From contig NC_071347.1 in assembly GCF_027744825.2 (NCBI RefSeq), positions 21,395,001-21,459,000 on the forward strand: a DNA stretch of 64,000 nt, given 5' to 3'. The stretch is from Synchiropus splendidus. Taxonomy: Eukaryota > Chordata > Actinopteri > Syngnathiformes > Callionymidae. Shown here piece by piece: positions 54,546-64,000 of the stretch (position 1 is the first letter of the stretch; each line of letters opens with the position of its first letter). Below the pieces are notes generated by a model, which did not search any database, was not told the origin of the DNA, and saw only the letters and a program-made list of their open reading frames with translations. The translations under genes were made by a program, and so were the position numbers.

Positions 54546-57237
54546 CTGCTCAGGTGAAGCCTCACAGCCTGACAGGTTTGTAGCATGTGGCTCTGTTCAG
54601 CAGTACAGTAAAAGAATGGGGCTCTCAGCCTCTGGTTGTCCACCCCTGACCTACTGCATCAGCGCTAAAGCATAGGACGGAAAAGTCCACCGCGGGAGTG
54701 AGGATGGTTTGCAACAGGTCCAAATCGAGGGCATTTTCAAGGTCATCAAAACCCCAAACAAATTCATCCTTAACTGAAGTAGGTGAATCTGGTCCAGATC
54801 TTTTCTGAGCAACACGTCAAACCTAGAGCGTGCACCCCCAAACCCCAAAATACAAGCCCCTCCATCCTTTGTTCTCCTCAGATAAAGGCCCTGGGAGAAT
54901 GAGTGCGAGTCAAAAGGTTACGCAATCAGCCAACCACGCTGAGACTGAGCAGACCTCGAGATTGCTGCAATTGTTTGTGTCCTGGTAGGCAGGCGGGTGG
55001 GGCTTAGTAAGAGGCGGTGGTGGGGGGGTTTCTAAATTGATCGGGATGGACAGGGAGGCCTTCAGAGAAAGCTGAAAAGCTCATGGCACACTGTTGCACG
55101 CGTCACTCCCCTCCACGACGGCTGGTTACTGAGCGCCCCTGAAGCCAACACATCATGAAAGGTGAGTTCCTCTACCGTCGACACTGCTTCTTCATCCGTG
55201 CCTTGGCTGCAGTTCACTTCACATTTCCTTTCTCAACACACCCAGAAATCATCAGCAATTTATCACAAAAGTGAATTTCATTTTTTATGTATTTTCTCAA
55301 AATGCATTATACACAGCATATATTGCTATAGCCAATCGAATCACAAGTTGGGGACAGCGAGGCCGTCCAGCTGGCCTCACGGTGAACATGACCTGACTTG
55401 GCTGAAGGCCTTGGTGTAAAACGTACGGCCCACCACTGTGTCACACTCACTACACTGTATTATTCCTTTCTCTCTGACTTCAGCTACTAGTCATTAAAAG
55501 AGAGTTTTGGCTGATTTAGTGCAGAAGTACAACTACTGTTGCAGGATTACTTCTTCAATGATGTGGCCTGGAAATCCAAATTATTCGTGTTAGTTAAATC
55601 TCTCCAGAAATTGACTGTTTTTTTTTTGTTATTCTCTTCCAAACCTGAAGCGGATTAGCGTCCATCCCAAGAGCAAGTGTCAAAGTTGGGTTAGTGTTGT
55701 GTGGTTCCCTAGCGGAATGTGATGGAATGGAGTGTGTGGGAAAGAGAGGGAGGCAGGAGGAGGATGAGGGGGTGAAAACTGTTTTCACTGTATTCAGGGG
55801 CAAGATCCAGATTAATGGGAAGGAGGTGAGAACGAGAGTGCAGGCAGGGTGGCAGCAGCAGCAGCAGTGACCAGCTACTGCTTTAGCAGGACGCTAAATG
55901 AAATCCAGTGCTGTGACAAAACTGTTGTTCAAACATCTGCTTTTATGCTTGCGTTCAAAGGCATGATTGTTGTTGGTGGTACTGAGCAGTTGCACCGCTT
56001 GAGCCGCTGAAGTGGTGAACTTGTCACACGCGGATCGATTGGAGTATTTTTCCACTCGCACCATCCGTCAGAGTCGAGGTCGTTCGCGTGTTTATCTTGC
56101 AAATCAAAGTGCAACCGAGAGATCTTGAACAGAGTGGTGCCTCCTCCCGTAAAGGATCTGGTCCCCTAACCCTTACTCCCCCTGGAACAATGTCATGACA
56201 AGAATTTTGGCTTTTCTATTTTTGACTCTTGAATTGAATGTTCAAAACTATCTGATTGACTTGAAATAAATGTCGATGAAGACTTGAGCTCTTGACAGAC
56301 TCGAACCCACTTTCATCCACGTTGATTTGAGGTTGGGTTGCAGGGGCAGCATGATGTGCAAAGAGGCCCAGCTGTTCTCAAGTCTTCCCAACATAAGCAG
56401 GATATTATGGCTCCTGCGTGGCCTGGACCTGTGCGACTGAAGCCTCCAGGTCATGTGCACAAGACGCTGTTAGCATCTCCTAGCATCTCAGCGGAAACTA
56501 GCTTTCCTGTTGATATGATTTATCCTGTATTTTGAAGAGCATAGCTTGTCCCTCCTAGGTAGCATCTGCTAACCATTCATGTTGACAAGCAACACAAATG
56601 TTACGTGAGTTGCACCCATTAAAAAACATCCTCGCTAACATCAAACTGCTAATTCTCTAGCTTCCACGGAACAACTTGTTAAGAAGCTTTTTGGTCAGTT
56701 GTCAGGGGGACTGTGACTTTAACAAGTTTTTTTATGAGGAGTTGAAGGACAAATAGATTCTGTCAATCATTCACCCCGGTCAATAGGTGGCTCGGCCGCG
56801 CACTAAAGCCTTCAAGCAATCATTATTAACATGCCAGGACTGAGTCAAAGGCTTCCGTGCCTCGTTCCCACCAAAGCACTTTCTGAAAACAAGAGACTCT
56901 ATTTTTAACTGGGACACAATTTGGCTCGCAGACTTTGGCCCCCGGAGCGAGTCCAGCCTCTGATTCAACACAAAGTCACACTTGTGGCTTCACGCCGCTT
57001 CAATCACAATCTGCTGGCGGCAACGCCATCAACCTTCCTCTCAGTCGAACAACACCGAGGAGATGCTTCAGTTTTGGACGGGAACATACGTGTCTGCAAA
57101 ACAACCAAGCGGCGATCATGATGATGCATTCAAGTGCAGTTAAAACAGAAGGGATTCCCAGAGATAGATATGAACAGCATTTAACAGGCAGCACAATGTA
57201 GTCGTAAGCCTCACAGCCGGAGTTGTTGCTTGTGTAT

Positions 57238-57425
57238 TTCCTCTAGCTACTCTGGTTTCCTCCCATGGGCTACAAATGCACTGAGATGAATTTGTGGCAA
57301 TGTATTGTTTATGTGAATGTGAGTCGTTGTCCATATCCTGCGATGGAATGGAGACCTTTCCAGCGTGTTCTCACCCCGAGTAGCTGGAACAGACTCCAGC
57401 CTACAATGAACAAGTGACTGTTTAT
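57238..57425 (+). repeat. Degenerate L2/SINE-type 3' repeat
   Basis: TTCCTCTAGCTACTCTGGTTTCCTCCCATGGGC, TGTGAATGTGAGTCGTTGTC, CTGCGATGGAATGGAGACC and AACAGACTCCAGCC follow the order of a repeat abundant in fish genomes, seen at 3' ends of L2-like LINEs and their SINEs. It has no coding capacity. Confidence 0.55.
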
Positions 57426-58397
57426 TCAGCTTTCTTTGGCCGAAGTTTTGAGAGGGCACCGGAGCTTGATCTGGTGACTGACCTGTCTTCTAACTGAAAT
57501 ATGGAGAGCTGGTCATGTGACAAACTGGGAGTGAAAAATGAAGACGTGTGCACGCAGATTGTTTACAAGAGAATAAAGGTGGAACATGAACGATCTAGAC
57601 ACAGGAAGTTAAGATCAGGACAAATTCTTGTCCCTAAGTTTCATACCTCTTTATTAATGGAGCAGAACAGTTGTGATGATCCACCACAGATAATAAAACT
57701 TCTGCTCCAGCGAACCTCCCATCTCCTCCTCAGATAAACGTGTCTTTTTTTTCCCCAACATTGGTCAGAAAGTGATGAGTCAGAACATGGGTTTGTGCCA
57801 TGTGAGGCCCGATTGTGAGTGTGTTTCTGTCGAGAGGCCTGTTAATGCAACCTGACAGCAGTGAGCACAGTCAGTGAGTCGTCTGTTTCCTCCACACAGG
57901 GAAACTCTTTTCAGTAGCACTGGCCCCGAAATGAAGTCCGAACCCGCTTCCACGCACTTGTAACATGGTCACGTCATAAAATGGCCGCCGCGTTAACGAG
58001 CAGCGCCGCTGCCAGAGAAGAGGAGAGGGGCGGAAATCAATGTTTTATATCACATGACAAAACACATTATTTATAGCATTTTTCCCTTCTGTTTTGGATT
58101 TCATTCCGTTTTAATCAACAAGACCTTGACTTTGATCTCTGCATGATCACAGGATCAAAGCCTTTATGATGAGATCAGAGTCAGACCATCACAAAAATAA
58201 AGGTGGCTACATTAGAAGTCCAGTAAACAAATACTTTATGGGTCTGTGCTTGGGCACTTCGCCTCTGAGGGAACGTTGAATTTAGTCCATTTGTCGGCCG
58301 ATCAGAGGAGAAGAACCGAAAGATTAACCAAAGTTTTAGAGAGGCGCGATTTATCAGGCGATCCATCCATCCGCTCCTTCTCTTCATCTTCATTGTC

Positions 58398-58412
58398 TTT
58401 GTATGATCCAGG
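58398..58412 (+). promoter_or_regulatory. slc6a13: Splice acceptor of the first coding exon of the SLC6 gene
   Basis: A pyrimidine-rich run (CTTCTCTTCATCTTCATTGTCTTTG) ends at CCAG just before GACACCAGCGAGAA and the start ATG. This implies the start codon sits near the 5' end of its exon and that a separate non-coding exon lies upstream. The upstream in-frame ATG codons from 58246 would then be intronic. Confidence 0.55.
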
Positions 58413-58425
58413 ACACCAGCGAGAA

Positions 58426-61400
58426 ATGGAGACTCCCATGGACGGCTCCAGCATCCAAAGCAGGGCCCTGGAGATTGTGCCCACCACTGAGGGGAAGCTC
58501 AAAGGTCGGGGTCAGTGGGCCAACAAGATGGAGTTCATCCTGTCGGTGGCAGGAGAAATCATTGGTCTGGGCAATGTGTGGCGTTTCCCTTATCTCTGCT
58601 ACAAGAATGGAGGAGGTGAGACCCGCGACGTGCAGCAGCCTCTGGAGACAACACCATTTTATTTTGAGTGGAAAGCGAATGTTCTAAAACTATGACTTGA
58701 GACTCCCACCAGTGGTGCCACAGTGGCATCAGGCGTATCCCTGTTCACGCCGCCAATGAAGGCTCATATTTCCATTCGAATGTTCTAGGCACAGTTTCTG
58801 AAAAGGTTCTGCATTGTATTGAAACCCTTCTGTCCTCCTGCCAGGGGCTTTCTTCATCCCATACCTGATCTTCCTGTTCACATGTGGCATCCCTCTCTTC
58901 TTCCTGGAGACGGCGATGGGTCAGTACACCAGCGAAGGAGGAATCACCTGCTGGACGAAGATCTGCCCGCTCTTTGAAGGTGATCCATTCCGCCACTCGC
59001 ACAATTGTCACGTGTGGTCAAGTCGCAAGCCGCCCACAACAAAAGCCTTTCCAGTGCGTGACCTATCACGGTCGCCACTCTGGTGCTAGCATCGTAACGC
59101 AACGCATTTTCATGACGCATTTGCAAGTGGATGCCAGAATCAGCCCTCCGCGTCACATATTGACGCATTGTGTTTCAACAGAGTTTAATGTTTTCCACAC
59201 ATTGTGGTTACATCATGCTGAAGGTTTGTGCCGATTGGGAGTTATAGTTGCTATACATTGCACTTATATACAGTATGTGTCAGTGTTTACTGAGGGGCCT
59301 CCAATAAGGCATCCTGAGTAGAGATTGGCTCCATGGTTCTATGAGACGCACTGCTCTCGGCAGCACGATATGGCGCATAATGCATCAACATACAAGCAGG
59401 CAACTGACTGGTGTCTCTCTGGGATATAAATGACTTAAAATTCGCTATTGTCAGCCGCTATTTGACACCTTTGGAATGAGAATGTGTTGCGTAACATCTA
59501 CACGATTTGAGTCGCCACAGTGGCTTCAGCTTTTATATTTGTTGCTGCAGGAGTTGGCTATGCGACACAAGTGATTGTTGCCCTGTTGAATGTCTACTAC
59601 ATCATCGTGTTGGCCTGGGGAATCTTCTACCTCTTCAACTCCTTCACCATGAACCTGCCCTGGGCCTCCTGCAACAACACCTGGAACACAAGTACGTCTT
59701 TCAGCGCTGATTTAATCTGTGTGTTTTCACACACACATCAGGCAAAGAACATCACATCACCCTTTACTTCCATGGTCTTCATTGTCACTAGATTTGTCAG
59801 CCCATTGCCTCTCAGATTGCCCACGGATCGACAACATTGGGGAACTGTAAACTGCCTTACACTCTAGGGTGGAATGCAGAGCCTGTGGAGATTATTCAGA
59901 GAGTCATCCATTGAATGAACAGACCTAGTATAGCTGTAGTTCGGCTAATGTTGGTTGTACACAGAGGTGATTTTTCCACATTGACCACATTTTTCTTCGA
60001 TGACCAGCTGCATATACACAAGATGCAAGCAGGCTTTTAGCTTGGAGGGCATCTGGGCGTCTGCAAAACATGAAAGAATGGACGGCAGATTCTCGACTGG
60101 AGTTTGGCTGCCAGATGCCACCATATACCAGCGTAATCTGGCAAGAATTGGATGTCCATTTTTCCATGTTTGCAGACACCCAGACACCCTCCTAGCTAAA
60201 AGCCTGGATGCAAGTCAAGCAGTCCAAAGGTGTGTGTGTGTACAGGAGAGGTAGTTCTCCCTTCTCCCATGAGGGTCATTGACTCGTATAACCTTGTGAA
60301 TGAACTCACTGAAGTGGAAGTGCCAAACCTGACTCTCTGATTTGGCTTAACGCCTCTTAAGTCTTGGTCACGGTTGGCTATTGGCCCGTCTGCAGTGGAA
60401 ACGGAATGCTGACCACATGATTTCTGTCCCTTCAAGAGTCCTGTCGGGAGTTCGAGAAGGTGAACGGCACATTCATGCACTACGAGAACGCCACGTCTCC
60501 GGTCATGGAGTTCTGGGAGTAAGACTGCTTCTTCTTTCTCGTGAAGTACAAGCATCATTCTAAACTTAGTTTGTTGTTCCAGACGCAAGGTGTTGAGAAT
60601 CTCCTCAGGCATCGATCACATTGGCTCTCTGAACTGGGACCTGGTCCTGTGCCTTGCCACTGCTTGGGTCATGTGCTACTTCTGTATCTGGAAGGGAGTC
60701 AAGTCTACGGGCAAGGTGAAGGCACAATATGAAAACGATACTCTACTGAGATGTTTTTGGATCCTACGATCCCTTGCAAACCGAGCATGCCCAGATGCGA
60801 GGTCCCCTTCAACTGTGTGAGGTGATAGTCTAATTTGAAGAGCCTAGTATGGTGTGAGGTGCTTTCATTTCACCCTAATCCAAAGATAGGTTCCCTTTTT
60901 CCTTCAGCCAGGCTGTCCCTCACCTCTCACCCCAAGTAGATGGGCTAGGATCCAGTCCCTGTTTTCCCTTTATTGAAGTGAACAAGCTGATGATGTCAAT
61001 ATTATCAGCTCCCTTAAGTACCACCCCCTTGGTAAGGAACCCCCATTGGAGGTGGGTGAGAGGAAGCTTGGTCCTGGAAGCAAAACGCGTTGCAATCCTG
61101 GAATAGGAAAATGGCCTAACTGTAACTGTGCCCCTCTCTTCCTCCCTGACCTAAACAAGTGTGGCTATGTGTGAACAGACGTGGTGGACGCTCTGATGCT
61201 GTAGAGGGCTCAGCCCTGTCCTGACCTCCTGTGGTCCAGGACCAGTTGCACCATCAGCTCCTTCTCAACGGAACCCAAAAAGAGAAGCATGGGCTGGCCA
61301 TATCTGTTCCTGAGACAGGATTGTGGAAGACATAGCCACCCCAACATCTAATGTGAACTCACAATGAAAAGGATAAGGCTGAAATTGGGAGCCCAAGCAC

Positions 61401-63785
61401 GTTTTGGCAGTTGCATTGGTTGAACATGCAGTCTTTCGACTACCCAGTAAATTCTTGAATGATTGTGCTTCATGACAGGTGGTGTACTTCACCGCAACCT
61501 TCCCTTATGTCATGCTGGTGATCCTGCTGATCAGAGGCATCACTTTACCAGGAGCCATGGCAGGAATCCACTTCTATCTCTACCCAGACCTGGCCAGACT
61601 CGCCGATCCACAGGTACTATTGTGCTGTAGATAAGAAATTTCTTTCGAGCACCAACATTGGTGCCACTCTCCGTCACATTGTGCCCCAATTGCTACCGAT
61701 CGTGGGATGAATAAAAGCAATGTATTTATCGATCAATCTCTAAACTGGACTGCGTTGAATGAGAAGATGTTTCTTTAAATGACAGGAAGGTCTTAACTGT
61801 TGGTTAAGATGCTTCGAACCTCTCCTGGGTCCTTCACACAGGTGAACAGTCACCTCAACCCACTATTATACCCTCAACATTCTCACAGAAACTTAGAAAT
61901 AAAAAAATGCTGGAAACTCCGAGTGGTTCATAAACGTGGACTAAAAAGCCAAGGCAAGTTCACCTTTAGGAAATTGGATTTTTATGGGTGAGGACACGGC
62001 AATATGCCCCCTTTATGAACGAAAATGTACCTGTCCTTTTCAAACGATGATACCGTCACTGATCACATGCGTCCATGTTTTATTGCGTTGGTATTGCTGT
62101 TCACCAATATATCCACCAGGGGGAGCAGCCCAGCGTCACATGTAATCTGACAAAAACAACCTCCAAAACCAATATGGCAAGTGTTGATCATGTAGCTCTT
62201 GTACAAAAGAGGAAACAGAGGCAGCGTCGTAGGAGGCGCTGGTCGGTGAGACTGTTCAATATATCGCCACTGGAGGACAGAGATTTTCCTCCTTTGTTAT
62301 TTCTTCTTCCTGTCTCATTAGAGCTACGTATCGGGTAGTAACAGCAACACTGCCCCCAACGGTTTCTGGTGGTACTGCTCCAGCATTAAGCTTTGCACAA
62401 ATACGGACGACATAAACACAGAGCACGCATGCTGATATGTTAGGCCAGGGGTCACCAAACTGTTCCAGAAAGGGCCACAGGGGTTGCAGGTTTTTCTTCC
62501 AACCGATTAAGCACACACAGCTTCAACAACCAGGTAATCTGTAATCTGCTGCTGCTAGTTGCTGCTTGACACTGGATTGGTTAAACTGTGTGAGCTTGTG
62601 GGTTGGAACAAAAACCTGCATGCACTGCGGCCTTTTCTGGAACAGTTTGGTGACCCCTGTGTTCGACTTTCCCTTGAATGACATGCTTCATTAATTCCTT
62701 TGGACGGTTCCCTCTGGAGCTCAGGAAAAGTGAGGGCTCGTCCGGGATTTGAACCCGGGACCTCTCGCACCCTAAGCGAGAATCATACCCCTAGACCAAC
62801 GAGCCAGGCAGAAAGTTACAGATAGAATACTGAGGTACTACCTCAGATGCCAGACTCTGTACTATGTGACACCTTTCTTGTGAGAGTGAGTTGGTGAGGG
62901 ATGAACCAAGGTGCAGACTGTATGATGACATGGCGACTGTTAGTATGAGGGGTAGATCTGTGACTAGCTGGTCCACAGCAACAGCAGAGCAGATCTCTTT
63001 GAACCAGTTATTTTTCGCATGGTCTCTTCGATATCACCTGAATTTTTAGCTCTCTTCCTCTCACATTGTGAGTCTGATTTCCTCCCCTGTCTTCGTCTGA
63101 TAGGTTTGGTTGGAGGCGGGAACTCAGATCTTCTTCTCATTCGCCATCGTCCTGGGCTGCCTCACGGCCCTGGGGAGCTACAACAAATACGACAACAACT
63201 GTTACAGGTGCTCACATGTACAGCCCAAACGTTCTCAGACTTACAGTCATTCTGTTTATCTCTTCCAGGGACTGCATCTGTCTCTGCTTCCTGAACAGCG
63301 GCACCAGCTTTGTGGCTGGTTTTGCCATTTTCTCCATCCTGGGCTTCATGTCGTACGAGCAGAACGTACCCATCTCGCAAGTGGCTGAATCTGGTCGGCA
63401 CCAGCGCACAGTCAAGTGAGGTTGAATTTAAAAGTGTGACGGGTGTCGTCTGTGCGCCACAGGTCCCGGCTTAGCCTTCATCGCCTACCCGCGCGCCGTG
63501 TCCATGATGCCCTTCTCCACTTTCTGGGCCTGCTGCTTCTTCATCATGATCGTGTTCCTGGGACTGGACAGTCAAGTGAGGGGCACACTCAAAACATAAA
63601 GGTGTTCTTGATGACCTCTGACTCCTTATACTTGCGCTGCGGCTCAGTTTGTGTGTGTGGAGAGTCTGGTGACTGCCATCGTGGACATGTACCCCTCCAC
63701 GTTTCGCCGCAAGAACCGAAGAGAGCTTTTAATCCTGGTGGTGGCCGTTGTTTGCTTCCTGGTGGGGCTGATCATGTTGACAGAG
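58426..63785 (+). CDS. slc6a13: SLC6 family GABA/betaine-type transporter, 5' part
   Basis: This is a sodium- and chloride-dependent neurotransmitter symporter of the plasma membrane. Ten exons: 58426-58615, 58845-58979, 59551-59691, 60437-60518, 60583-60715, 61479-61613, 63104-63207, 63269-63393, 63463-63575 and 63648-63785. All junctions are in phase, giving 432 residues, about 70% of the family's usual 600. TM1 has the signature [84 protein letters not shown] and [13 protein letters not shown] are conserved. The large outer loop has paired cysteines ([12 protein letters not shown]) and NGT and NAT glycosylation sites. Closest paralogues by memory are GAT2 (slc6a13) and BGT1 (slc6a12), with GAT3 less likely. 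The start ATG has a good context and lies 14 bases after a splice acceptor, so a 5' UTR exon lies upstream. The gene continues past the right edge. Confidence 0.9.
58980..59550 (+). other. slc6a13: SLC6 intron 2, no placed element
   Basis: 571-base intron. GACGCATTT/GACGCATTG words recur at 59100-59170, suggesting a decayed repeat, but no termini were found. Confidence 0.4.
60026..60213. mobile_element. Hairpin element with about 56-base inverted arms
   Basis: The left arm (60026-60081) contains CAGGCTTTTAGCTTGGAGGG, then TCTGGGCGTCTGCAAAACATG. The right arm (60155-60213) is its complement with about 8 differences. The 73-base loop has its own TGGCAGCCAAAC/GCCAGATG symmetry. It could be a small MITE or a source of stem-loop RNA. 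It lies in the SLC6 intron between exons 3 and 4. Confidence 0.65.
62000..62345 (+). mobile_element. PIF/Harbinger-like fragment
   Basis: Shares its first part with 42660-42945. It then encodes [20 protein letters not shown] followed by [11 protein letters not shown]. An Arg-rich run followed by W-V-R-P/L is typical of the N-terminal part of Harbinger-type nucleases in fish. The frame ends soon after and no catalytic region follows. It lies in SLC6 intron 6. Confidence 0.45.
62446..62659. mobile_element. hAT-type MITE with 8-bp imperfect target duplication
   Basis: The terminal inverted repeats, CAGGGGTCACCAAACTGTTC and its complement, are about 33 bases and nearly perfect. The flanking 8-mers are TGTTAGGC and TGTTCGAC (6 of 8 identical), consistent with an aged hAT target duplication. 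The interior (GCAGGTTTTTCTTCCAACC ... GGTTGGAACAAAAACCTGC) is also inverted. The element is 214 bp with no coding capacity. Confidence 0.75.
62734..62805 (-). tRNA. tRNA-Pro (AGG)
   Basis: A 72-base cloverleaf is read on the minus strand. The acceptor stem pairs GGCTCGT with ACGAGCC. The D-arm contains A-box TGGTCTAGGGG. The anticodon arm is TCTCGC-TTAGGGT-GCGAGA with anticodon AGG, and the T-arm has B-box GGTTCAAATCC within a CCCGG/CCGGG stem. All stems pair, so it looks intact and transcribable from internal promoters. It is identical or nearly so to the common vertebrate tRNA-Pro(AGG), as I recall it. It lies antisense in the 1.5-kb SLC6 intron between exons 6 and 7, just downstream of a hAT MITE. 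The minus-strand termination T-run was not clearly seen beyond its 3' end. Confidence 0.95.
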
Positions 63786-64000
63786 GTGAGTCCTGCGGCA
63801 TGTGCTCAGTTGGAGCATATTGGTTCAGAATTAGTTTGTATTTTTGCTCCTTTTTAAAAGACCCTGTCACTTGTGCAATAACTTCATATATTCCGATATA
63901 AGGCAGTTTTTTTTGCAACATGATTTACTTAAATTGACGATTATTATTTGTTGTTGTTGTTAGTATATGTAGTATATTTTTTATGTATTTTAACAGTTCA
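63786..64000 (+). other. slc6a13: Start of SLC6 intron 10
   Basis: Begins with a canonical GTGAGT donor after ACA GAG and becomes T-rich. The next family exon (GGMYVFQLFDYY-type) is not in the window. Confidence 0.7.

Larger units (their letters stand above)
53498..58411. other. Intergenic region between akr1d1 and the SLC6 gene
   Basis: A 4.9-kb gap with no host coding exon that I can support. It contains GCGATTAATCGCGATTAATT (53832-53851, a word common in fish DNA-transposon ends), two tRNA-like fragments at 54055-54545, a degenerate interspersed repeat at 57238-57425, and a 5' UTR splice acceptor for the SLC6 gene at its right end. The putative SLC6 promoter and 5' UTR exon were not located. 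Confidence 0.5.

Noticed and set aside
58246..58425. Upstream in-frame extension of the SLC6 gene
   Set aside because: A splice acceptor lies at 58412, so this stretch is probably intronic or non-coding.
1..64000. CRISPR array, bacterial operon or integrated virus
   Set aside because: Repeats are microsatellites or transposon-derived, genes are intron-containing vertebrate genes, and no viral gag, pol or env pattern was seen.

Overview
The window is nuclear DNA from a vertebrate, almost certainly a teleost fish. It has four intron-containing genes with vertebrate splice signals. It also carries fish-type transposon remnants: a Tc1/mariner copy with long terminal repeats, LINE reverse-transcriptase fragments ending in a GGAT tail, hAT and pogo/Tigger-type MITEs, and many (TA)n and (AAT)n tracts. 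No prokaryotic, viral or CRISPR feature was seen.

Layout. (1) Positions 879-32126, minus strand: a complete fibulin-1 gene (fbln1). I could place all 14 common exons and both alternative 3' ends. The C-type end is one exon at 19292-19673. The D-type end is three exons at 12264-12409, 11566-11706 and 879-1018. Reading phases close for both, giving 677 and 692 residues. (2) Positions 40701-47069, minus strand: a TIF1-family TRIM gene, best matched to trim24, with RING, two B-boxes, coiled coil and a short C-terminal region. I cannot find the PHD finger and bromodomain that normally end this protein. (3) Positions 48454-53265, plus strand: akr1d1, steroid 5-beta-reductase, nine exons, 326 residues, with the diagnostic active-site glutamate at 120. 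(4) Positions 58426-63785, plus strand, running off the right edge: the first ten coding exons of an SLC6 GABA/betaine-type transporter, nearest to slc6a13/slc6a12. A tRNA-Pro(AGG) gene lies antisense in one of its introns.

The genes are not a functional unit. They cover extracellular matrix, chromatin/transcription, bile-acid and steroid metabolism, and neurotransmitter transport. From memory, trim24 and akr1d1 are also close together in human, which supports the TRIM assignment. Introns and intergenic spaces hold most of the unexplained structure: several hairpin or inverted-repeat elements, an inverted repeat pair 6 kb apart, and three direct-repeat pairs around trim24.

I found no convincing new molecular system. 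The observations most worth a second look are the missing PHD-bromodomain end of the trim24-like gene, a 732-bp long-inverted-repeat element with an internal palindromic array, the stop-free 69-bp first intron of akr1d1, and a GC-AG intron in fbln1.
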